From Flavobacteriales bacterium UBA4585 (GTDB taxonomy: Bacteria > Bacteroidota > Bacteroidia > Flavobacteriales > Schleiferiaceae), in contig CATAQZ010000320.1 in assembly GCA_949487015.1 (NCBI GenBank), forward strand, positions 1 through 7,661: 7,661 bases of DNA. Reading direction: 5' to 3'. Every line of letters starts with the position of its first letter. Positions within the stretch are counted from its first letter, which is position 1. The position numbers were made by a program, and so were the translations under genes. The notes under the pieces were generated by a model that saw nothing but the letters and a program-made list of their open reading frames with translations, made no database searches and was not told where the DNA came from. This document shows positions 1-5,547 of the stretch, piece by piece.

Positions 1-1910
1 CGTGCTGCTTCACAAAAATCTTGTACAATCAAGAAATACCCGGGATAGCCAGTACGTGCAATGGTCTCAAGCTCAAAGTCTAAACGCTCGCTAACTTCCG
101 ATGATAAGTCCTCATAGCGCGCTTTAGCACCTTCGTAAGTCAAATGTCGTAGGTAGGCGTTTTCTCCACGTTGTCCGCCATCAACCTTATCTTGGGGATC
201 TTGGAATTGCTCAGGTATATCAAATTCAGGGAGCAAAACATCACGCTCAAGAGGATACAACTCTACTTTATCTAAGAGCTCTTTTGTGGTATTTAATGCT
301 TCGGGTATATCCGCAAACAGCTCCACCATTTCCTCCTTGCTCTTGAAGTAAAATTCTTGATTAGGGAATCCGTAACGGAAACCACGACCGCGGCCTATTG
401 GGGTACTCTTTTGTGCGCCCTCTTTTACACAGAGGAGGATATCGTGTGCCTCCGCATTTTCCTGAGTTAAGTAGAAGGTGTTGTTAGCGGCAATATATTT
501 AATGCCGTATTCTTTGGCGTATTTAAGTAATTGTAGATTCACGTGATCCTCTTCATCAAGGCCGTGACGGTTCAATTCTAGGTAGAAATCATCGCCGAAT
601 TCTTGGAGCCACCATTCCAAAGACTCTCGAGCCTGAGTCTCACCTACATTTAAGTAGAGGTGCTGTATTTCTCCACGTAAGCCTCCGCTTAAAACAATCA
701 AATCTTCTTTATTTTCAAGAAGGAAGGCTTTATCAATTCTAGGAACATAGTAAAAGCCGTTCAACATGCCTTCACTACTGAGCTTAGCAAGATTGTGATA
801 CCCATTTTTATTTTTCGCGAGTACAACAATCTGGTAGCCGTCGTCTTTCTTACTGCGGTCTAGACGGTCTTCACAAACAAAAAATTCGCAACCAATAACC
901 CCAACGAACGGATATTCTTGAAGCGGCTCGTTTAATTCACCTGCTTTTACCTTTTGATTGTGATCATAAGCCTCGCGGTTTCCTGGAACACCCATAACCG
1001 CGCGGTTAAAGTGGAAGGCACCCATAATATTTCCTAAATCTGTCAATGCGACGCCGGCATGACCATTGTCGACTGCCGACTTTACCAATTCACTAACCAC
1101 GGTCGTTGCTTGTAGAATAGAAAACTGACTATGGTTGTGTAAGTGGGCAAAATCAACATCTGCAGCATGGAGGTTTGATGTGGCGGCAACTTCAGACACG
1201 TCATCTCCTACTAATCCTTTTGCCCGCTTTTTACGTGCTTCGTCAACAGCTAAACCTATAGCCTTAATAGGAGCTGTATTTGAAGCATAGAATCCATCGA
1301 GAAAGCCCGCAGGTTTGCCTATTGCCTCTGGCGTAATGACCTTTAAACGGAGTAACTCGAGAAAAACACGAGCGGTTGCCTCAACGTCGAAGGCTGCATT
1401 ATGTGCCTCAGCAAAACCTTCTCGAAACAAATGGACGTGAAGTTCTTCAAGTTTTGGCAGTTTAAACTTGCCTCCTCTTCCTCCGGGTAATTCACATAAT
1501 TTAGCAGTCGTTTCCGTACAGGAGTCTAACGGCTTTTTCACCTCTAATGGGTTGATGCCCTTCACTCTGTAGTATTCGCAACCGGTTACATTAAGGTCAA
1601 AATTTACATTGTGACCCACAAGGTATTCACACTTTTCAAGAGCCGTTTCAAAAATCGACAAAACATCCTCAAGTGGTTTTCCTTCGCTCTTAGCGCGTTC
1701 GGTAGAAATGCCGTGCACCTTTGTTGCATTAAACGGTATATCAAATCCGTCCGGATAAATAATATGATCCTGAACTTCCACCAGCGCACCATTATCGTCG
1801 TGGATTTGCCATGCCAATTGAACCACACGAGGCCAATTATCAAGGTCTGTAATGGGGGCATTCCAATTCTTTGGAAAACCAGTAGTTTCAGTATCGAAAA
1901 TTAAAAACAT
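1..1910 (-). CDS. dnaE: DNA polymerase III alpha subunit with fused N-terminal proofreading exonuclease (partial, 3' end missing)
   Basis: This is the replicative DNA polymerase catalytic subunit. 636 codons are present and read open without a stop to the window edge; the polymerase active site and C-terminus lie outside. Residues 1-190 form a DnaQ-like DEDDh 3'-5' exonuclease: DTETTG gives D6 and E8, NVNFD gives D105, and AHNAAFDVEAT gives H170 and D175, so the catalytic set is complete. A linker of about 60 residues follows, then a PHP domain from about residue 254 (HLHNHSQFSIL at 256-266, GCEFFVCED at 340-348, LAKNKNGYHNLAKLSS at 364-379). The fragment ends at the start of the palm (GYPGYFLIVQDF, 621-632). 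A fused exonuclease is known for flavobacterial DnaE. In the PHP domain the usual TDH motif reads TDLGN, with L292 in place of His, so PHP metal binding is probably impaired. The ATG at 1910 is chosen because MFLIFDTETTG starts as family members do and a promoter-like motif lies just upstream. Confidence 0.96.
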   Translation of the reverse strand, partial: MFLIFDTETTGFPKNWNAPITDLDNWPRVVQLAWQIHDDNGALVEVQDHIIYPDGFDIPFNATKVHGISTERAKSEGKPLEDVLSIFETALEKCEYLVGHNVNFDLNVTGCEYYRVKGINPLEVKKPLDSCTETTAKLCELPGGRGGKFKLPKLEELHVHLFREGFAEAHNAAFDVEATARVFLELLRLKVITPEAIGKPAGFLDGFYASNTAPIKAIGLAVDEARKKRAKGLVGDDVSEVAATSNLHAADVDFAHLHNHSQFSILQATTVVSELVKSAVDNGHAGVALTDLGNIMGAFHFNRAVMGVPGNREAYDHNQKVKAGELNEPLQEYPFVGVIGCEFFVCEDRLDRSKKDDGYQIVVLAKNKNGYHNLAKLSSEGMLNGFYYVPRIDKAFLLENKEDLIVLSGGLRGEIQHLYLNVGETQARESLEWWLQEFGDDFYLELNRHGLDEEDHVNLQLLKYAKEYGIKYIAANNTFYLTQENAEAHDILLCVKEGAQKSTPIGRGRGFRYGFPNQEFYFKSKEEMVELFADIPEALNTTKELLDKVELYPLERDVLLPEFDIPEQFQDPQDKVDGGQRGENAYLRHLTYEGAKARYEDLSSEVSERLDFELETIARTGYPGYFLIVQDFCEAA

Positions 1911-2020
1911 AGAGGTGTTACATCCTTATGAGGTACTCTCAAAGCTAACAAAACTATGCGCCTTCCTAAAGAAGTGTGAATAACTATTGACTACTTCTTA
2001 TCACGCTAATAAAGAATAGT
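1911..2020 (-). promoter_or_regulatory. dnaE upstream region with two overlapping TAnnTTTG -7 motifs
   Basis: This is the 110-base gap between the wlbA stop and the dnaE start. On the minus strand it carries TAGTTTTG at 1956-1949 and TAGCTTTG at 1947-1940, both perfect matches to the Bacteroidota -7 consensus TAnnTTTG and offset by 9 bases. No clean TTTG -33 element sits at the expected spacing; the second motif has TTTA 19 bases upstream. Predicted transcript starts would leave a 5' leader of roughly 25-35 bases before the dnaE ATG. A 7-base inverted repeat (AAGAAGT at 1969-1975, ACTTCTT at 1993-1999, 17-base spacer) lies next to the -33 zone and could be an operator, but this is weak. The region suggests dnaE can be transcribed independently of the upstream sugar genes. 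The motifs are seen; their use is inferred. Confidence 0.5.
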
Positions 2021-3007
2021 TTACGATTCTTTTACGGGGTAAAAAGGATGTGGATCTTGGGGTAAAGAAGCCAACGGATGTGCCTTGGAATCTAACGTAC
2101 TGATCTCTGATTCACGCATACCATGAACGATGCTAATCGCAGCCTGTGCGTCGCGCTCAGAAAATCCTTTACCGTTGAGAATATGCGCATAAGAACGAGA
2201 ATGTAATTCTGTAAAGCCTTCAGTAAAATCGAAAGACCATTGGTCGAAACGTAAACTACGGTGAATTCTGCCCCCTTCTTGCGAGACAGCTTCAGGTAAC
2301 GTTGCTGCATTAATGCTGAGAAACCAGCGAACATTTGCGTTTTTAAAAGACAAAACTCCTGAGGCTCGATCGTGCGAACGGACATGAACTTTTTGATGCT
2401 GAAGTGGACCAAAAATCCAGTGCAACATGTCAAAGAAATGAACGCCAATATTTGTGGCAATTCCACCACTTTTCTCTTCATCACCTTTCCAAGAAGCATA
2501 ATACCAATTCCCACGAGAGGTGATGTAGGTCAGTTCTACGTCGAAGATGTGATTCGGGTCCGATTTTAATTGGTCTTCTACTTCTTTTTTTAAAGCAATA
2601 ACACGTTCATGCAAGCGCAATTGAAGTATGGTAAACACCTTTTTATCAGTGACTTGACTAACCGAACTTAAACCATCTATATTCCATGGCCTAAGTGTTA
2701 ACGGTTTCTCACAAATACAGTGAGCATTCATACGCAACGCATAGCGAATATGACTATCATGAAGATAATTTGGGGAACATATGCTGATATAATCTACTCC
2801 CTGTCCACGCTCCGAAAGTTTATTTAAATGCCTGTCGAATCGCTCGAATTCTGTAAAAAATGCAGCTGAAGGGAAATAGGCATCTAAATGCCCCACACTA
2901 TCACTAGGATCATAGGCTGCTACCAACTCTCCTCCTACATCTTTTATTGCTTTTAGATGTCTTGGAGCTATATAACCTGCTGCTCCTATCAGCGCGAAAC
3001 GCTTCAT
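2021..3007 (-). CDS. wlbA: Gfo/Idh/MocA oxidoreductase, WlbA/WbpB-type UDP-GlcNAc-uronate 3-dehydrogenase
   Basis: The 328-residue product is probably the NAD-dependent enzyme that oxidises the 3-hydroxyl of UDP-N-acetylglucosaminuronic acid, giving the 3-keto sugar that an aminotransferase then converts toward 2,3-diacetamido-uronic acids of O-antigen or other glycans. The N-terminal Rossmann fold starts FALIGAAGYIAPRH (4-17), a near-signature stretch of Bordetella WlbA and Pseudomonas WbpB. It is followed by ICSPNYLHDSHI (76-87) and the family EKP motif at 100-102, whose Lys is catalytic in this superfamily. The C-terminal half has LTYITSRGNWYY (159-170), KGD (174-176) and GVHFFDMLH (188-196), the substrate-side His/Asp motif, and ends near the usual family length. 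The start codon directly follows the stop of the SIS gene (TAAATG), so the two are probably translated as a coupled pair. The usual partners (wlbB acetyltransferase, wlbC aminotransferase, wlbD epimerase) are not in the window, so the exact substrate is inferred from family resemblance. Confidence 0.9.
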   Translation of the reverse strand: MKRFALIGAAGYIAPRHLKAIKDVGGELVAAYDPSDSVGHLDAYFPSAAFFTEFERFDRHLNKLSERGQGVDYISICSPNYLHDSHIRYALRMNAHCICEKPLTLRPWNIDGLSSVSQVTDKKVFTILQLRLHERVIALKKEVEDQLKSDPNHIFDVELTYITSRGNWYYASWKGDEEKSGGIATNIGVHFFDMLHWIFGPLQHQKVHVRSHDRASGVLSFKNANVRWFLSINAATLPEAVSQEGGRIHRSLRFDQWSFDFTEGFTELHSRSYAHILNGKGFSERDAQAAISIVHGMRESEISTLDSKAHPLASLPQDPHPFYPVKES

Positions 3008-3607
3008 TTACCCTATTCTTTGGTCGTACGTGGAACCCATAGATGGGTTTTCGCCCATTAAACGGGCCATCATTTGCTTTTTCACAATATTGAAAATAAC
3101 CATGTGTACGTCTTCAGTAACTTCCATATCCATAACGGGTGCGTGCACATTAATGGTGGCGATTTGGGCAATTTTACCGCCTTTAAAGCCACTTAATGCA
3201 ACGGTGGTAGCACCTTTTTCATTCGCATATTCCATCGCCGCTACTACGTTTTTACTGTTCCCAGATCCACTAATACCAATAACTAGATCATGCGGTTGTA
3301 AGAAATTTTTAAGTGGCTCTATAAAAATGCTTTCCCACCCGATATCATTGGCAATAGCCATCATTGAAGGAAGGTTGTCGTTTAAACAGATCATCTTGAA
3401 CCGTTTATCCAAACCATAGCTAGCTCCCTTTAAGAAATCACCAGCGGCATGAGAAGCAGAAGCGCCAGATCCACCATTTCCCATGGTGTAAATGTTCCCT
3501 CCCTTTTCATAGGTCGCATGAAATGCATCAACCAATTGGTCCAACCGAGTTGGGTCTAGAGCGTCGAGCGTTGTTTTTACGAGGTCAATATATTCTTGTG
3601 CGTTCAT
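3008..3607 (-). CDS. SIS-domain sugar-phosphate isomerase-like protein, GmhA-related
   Basis: The 199-residue product is a single-domain SIS protein, most like phosphoheptose isomerase GmhA. The phosphosugar-binding loops are clear: MGNGGSGASASHAAGDF at 42-58 (GmhA has CGNGGS followed by HFAEE) and GISGSGNSKNVV at 111-122. VALSGFKGGKIAQIA (136-150) matches the GmhA segment VITLTGKDGGKMA. The last helix contains VTEDVHMVIFN (163-173). Aligned by eye to E. coli GmhA, H61 is kept as H53, but catalytic E65 becomes D57, metal-site Q172 becomes E165, and catalytic H180 becomes N173. So the fold and a phosphosugar ligand are well supported, while sedoheptulose-7-phosphate isomerase activity is doubtful. 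Some other aldose/ketose phosphate isomerase, or a sugar-phosphate binding role in surface glycan synthesis, is possible. It lies 40 bases after pnuC and abuts wlbA with no gap, suggesting a shared pathway with the UDP-sugar dehydrogenase. I leave the symbol blank because of the active-site differences. Confidence 0.88.
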   Translation of the reverse strand: MNAQEYIDLVKTTLDALDPTRLDQLVDAFHATYEKGGNIYTMGNGGSGASASHAAGDFLKGASYGLDKRFKMICLNDNLPSMMAIANDIGWESIFIEPLKNFLQPHDLVIGISGSGNSKNVVAAMEYANEKGATTVALSGFKGGKIAQIATINVHAPVMDMEVTEDVHMVIFNIVKKQMMARLMGENPSMGSTYDQRIG

Positions 3608-3647
3608 GTCTTGGTGTAATTACGAATTGGCCACTAAAATAACTGAA

Positions 3648-4196
3648 TTATTTGCGCCATCGTATAAATCCTACCACACTCATTGCAGAATATATTATCA
3701 TCAGTGCAGCATATACCCAAAGTCCCTTAGCACCGTAAAGAATAACCGAAGCGATGTTTAGAGGAATCCAGTAATGGAACGCAGTACGAATTCTTTTCGC
3801 TTCCTGCCAGGTCGCCCATAATCCAAAGACGGTAGTAAAAGCGTCAAAATAGGCATATGACACACCGGGCAGTGTATTCAGAGCATATCCTAAACCGAGC
3901 GCTGCAGGAATTCCAAGCAAAGCCAGGTATTGTAATTTTATTGGAAGCGAAACCAATGCAACACGCTCGGTAGAGGAACGCACATACCATTGGCTCCAAC
4001 CGTAAAAGCCCATAAGAACGTAGACGAAATATAGACCACTTTCCGCATACAGGCCTGCTCGTAGGAATAATGCCACAGAAAGTGCGGAGGAAAGTGTTCC
4101 AAAAGGCCACGCCCAAACCTTCCGTTCAATTAAGCCATAAATGAACAGCAATCCTAGAAGCGTCGCACTCCACTCTAAAAATATATCTATATGCAT
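3648..4196 (-). CDS. pnuC: PnuC-family vitamin transporter (nicotinamide riboside type likely)
   Basis: The 182-residue inner-membrane protein is of the PnuC family, which carries unphosphorylated vitamins by facilitated diffusion followed by cytoplasmic trapping. The sequence is strongly hydrophobic, with about seven membrane segments. Family landmarks are ERKVWAWPFGTLSSAL (24-39), LFLRAGLYAESGLYFVYVLM (43-62), FYGWSQW (64-70), the substrate-site-like FTTVFGLWATWQEAKRI (120-136) and YWIPLNIASVILYGAKGLW (142-160). Length is slightly short for PnuC but complete at both ends. Specificity within the family (nicotinamide riboside, thiamine, riboflavin, deoxynucleoside) cannot be read from this; I see no thiamine riboswitch upstream, which argues mildly against a PnuT. 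The ATG at 4196 is chosen because the first membrane helix begins within a few residues and the next Met is residue 62. That ATG touches the U-tract of the sucC terminator, leaving no room for a normal leader, so expression by read-through or an unusual start is implied. Confidence 0.9.
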   Translation of the reverse strand: MHIDIFLEWSATLLGLLFIYGLIERKVWAWPFGTLSSALSVALFLRAGLYAESGLYFVYVLMGFYGWSQWYVRSSTERVALVSLPIKLQYLALLGIPAALGLGYALNTLPGVSYAYFDAFTTVFGLWATWQEAKRIRTAFHYWIPLNIASVILYGAKGLWVYAALMIIYSAMSVVGFIRWRK

Positions 4197-4224
4197 AAAA
4201 AAACCCCGAGCTGGTCGCTCGGGG
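4197..4224 (-). terminator. Intrinsic terminator after sucC, abutting the pnuC start codon
   Basis: On the minus strand a perfect 8-bp GC-rich stem (CCCCGAGC paired with GCTCGGGG, 4224-4217 and 4211-4204) with a 5-base loop is followed at once by seven T residues (4203-4197). It lies 25 bases beyond the sucC stop, a classic rho-independent terminator for that gene. The U-tract runs straight into the pnuC ATG at 4196-4194. In the opposite direction the stem is followed by CTAATTTAAAT, a poor U-tract, so it is mainly a minus-strand terminator. The rest of the 4197-4249 gap holds nothing else I can support, and I see no TAnnTTTG promoter motif between the end of sucC and pnuC. Confidence 0.93.
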
Positions 4225-4249
4225 CTAATTTAAATGGAATCTGCGAGGA

Positions 4250-5437
4250 TTAGACCAATTCTTGTACCAAGTCCGCTGCCTCTTGTAAAGCAATCGCACT
4301 GTGTACTTCAAGTCCACTCTCGTCAATTAATTTTTTTGCTTCTACAGCATTCGTTCCTTGGAGTCGAACAATGATAGGCACATTGATATTACCCATGTTT
4401 TTATAAGCATCTACAACACCTTGAGCAACACGATCGCAACGAACGATACCACCAAAAATGTTGACTAAAATTGCTTTTACATTTTGATCACGAAGAATAA
4501 TACGGAATGCCTGCTCTACACGAGCTGCATCAGCTGTTCCACCTACATCCAAGAAATTCGCAGGATTACCACCTGCCATTTTTATAATGTCCATGGTAGC
4601 CATCGCAAGGCCTGCGCCATTTACCATACAACCAACGTTACCGTCAAGCTTTACAAAGTTAAGACCAGCTTCGCCTGCCTCTACTTCTATAGCTTCTTCT
4701 TCACGCGTGTCGCGCATTTCTGCAATGTCCTTATGACGGTATAATGCGTTATCATCAATAGTCACCTTAGCATCTACAGCCAAAATTTTATCGTCGGATG
4801 TCTTTAAGACTGGGTTGATCTCAAATAGAGAAGCATCTGCACCTTCATAGGCACGGTATAGTGCAGTAACGAACTTCGTCATGTCCTTAAAAGCGGCACC
4901 ACTTAGTCCTAAATTGAAGGCAATCTTACGGGCCTGGAATCCGGTTAATCCAACCTTAGGATCGATCTCTTCCGTGAAAATTAAATGTGGTGTCTCCTCT
5001 GCTACAGTCTCAATGTCCATACCACCCTCTGTGGAATACATGATCATATTGCGTCCAGTAGAACGGTTAAGTAAGACCGACATATAGAATTCTGAAGTTT
5101 CACTTTCCCCTGGATAGTATACATCCTCTGCCACCAATACTTGATGAACTTTTTTGCCTTCTGCTGAAGTTTGAGGGGTAACCAATTGCATCCCTACAAT
5201 ACTAGCAGCTACTTCTTCCACCTTATCAATACCTTTAGCAAGCTTCACACCACCGCCTTTTCCGCGACCACCAGCGTGAACTTGTGCCTTAACAACGTAC
5301 CAAGAGGTACCGGTTTCTTCAGTGAGTTGTTTCGCTACTTCAACAGCTTCTGCTGGCGTTTGAGCCACTTTTCCGCGTTGAATACGTACGCCGTAACCGG
5401 CTAAAATTTCTTTTCCTTGATATTCGTGGAGGTTCAT
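4250..5437 (-). CDS. sucC: Succinyl-CoA ligase (ADP-forming) beta subunit
   Basis: This is the TCA-cycle enzyme subunit that, with SucD, interconverts succinyl-CoA and succinate with substrate-level ATP (or GTP) synthesis in the cytoplasm. The 395-residue product has the full family length. An N-terminal ATP-grasp domain begins MNLHEYQGKEIL and contains VKAQVHAGGRGKGGGVKLAK (49-68), the nucleotide-binding region. FEINP (205-209) gives E206 and N208, the phosphohistidine and Mg positions, and AVDAK supplies D222. The C-terminal CoA-ligase-like domain has GCMVNGAGLAMATMD (269-283), ANFLDVGGTAD (293-303), NIFGGIVRCDRVAQG (326-340) and VPIIVRLQGTN (353-363). An in-frame ATG 12 codons upstream (5473) exists, but MNLHEYQGKE is the conserved start, a TAnnTTTG promoter motif lies between the two ATGs, and AAGGA sits just before the chosen ATG. 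sucD is not adjacent, which is common in flavobacteria as I recall. It is divergent from the DUF5916 gene and closed by its own terminator, so probably monocistronic. Confidence 0.98.
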   Translation of the reverse strand: MNLHEYQGKEILAGYGVRIQRGKVAQTPAEAVEVAKQLTEETGTSWYVVKAQVHAGGRGKGGGVKLAKGIDKVEEVAASIVGMQLVTPQTSAEGKKVHQVLVAEDVYYPGESETSEFYMSVLLNRSTGRNMIMYSTEGGMDIETVAEETPHLIFTEEIDPKVGLTGFQARKIAFNLGLSGAAFKDMTKFVTALYRAYEGADASLFEINPVLKTSDDKILAVDAKVTIDDNALYRHKDIAEMRDTREEEAIEVEAGEAGLNFVKLDGNVGCMVNGAGLAMATMDIIKMAGGNPANFLDVGGTADAARVEQAFRIILRDQNVKAILVNIFGGIVRCDRVAQGVVDAYKNMGNINVPIIVRLQGTNAVEAKKLIDESGLEVHSAIALQEAADLVQELV

Positions 5438-5457
5438 AGTATTCCTTGATTTGCCTA

Positions 5458-5465
5458 CAAATTTA
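5458..5465 (-). promoter_or_regulatory. Putative sucC promoter -7 element
   Basis: The minus strand reads TAAATTTG, a perfect match to the Bacteroidota -7 consensus TAnnTTTG. It ends 20 bases before the sucC ATG, which would give a short leader of about 13 bases. No clear TTTG -33 element is found 19-20 bases upstream, where the sequence is TTCA. Its position downstream of the alternative ATG at 5473 supports the shorter sucC reading. Confidence 0.5.
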
Positions 5466-5475
5466 GGGCACAACC

Positions 5476-5509
5476 TTTGAACGATGAACCTTTTTAACCG
5501 CTAAAGTTG
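5476..5509 (+). promoter_or_regulatory. Putative promoter of the DUF5916 gene
   Basis: On the plus strand TTTG at 5476-5479 and TAAAGTTG at 5502-5509 are separated by 22 bases. They resemble the Bacteroidota -33 and -7 elements, with one mismatch in the second (GTTG for TTTG). Transcription from here would give a leader of about 30 bases before the ATG at 5548. The heptamer AACCTTT occurs twice here (5472-5478 and 5487-5493), 15 bases apart, and might be a binding site. The call is tentative. The remainder of the 110-base divergent gap shows only a short palindrome, AATCGATT, at 5526-5533. Confidence 0.33.
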
Positions 5510-5547
5510 TTAAATCAATATATCCAATCGATTACCGATATTTGCGC

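Noticed and set aside
1604..1904. Overlapping open frames on both strands within the start of dnaE
   Set aside because: They lie in the shadow of the exonuclease domain, which reads as a clear family match with a complete catalytic set.
2011..2032. AAAGAAT/ATTCTTT inverted repeat overlapping the wlbA stop as a terminator
   Set aside because: The stem is only 7 A/T-rich pairs with an 8-base loop and no T-tract follows in the minus-strand direction, so termination is not supported.
2092..2569. Open frames of 140 and 65 codons inside wlbA
   Set aside because: They overlap a well-conserved oxidoreductase and show no recognisable protein features of their own.
3608..3647. A separate promoter for the SIS-wlbA pair
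   Set aside because: The 40-base gap has no TAnnTTTG motif, so co-transcription with pnuC is the simpler reading.
4197..4249. A vitamin-sensing riboswitch upstream of pnuC
   Set aside because: The gap is only 53 bases and is accounted for by the sucC terminator; no conserved riboswitch core such as that of the thiamine type is visible.
5438..5473. Twelve-codon N-terminal extension of SucC from an upstream in-frame ATG
   Set aside because: SucC proteins begin MNLHEYQGKE; the extension has no family match, and a -7 promoter motif falls inside it.
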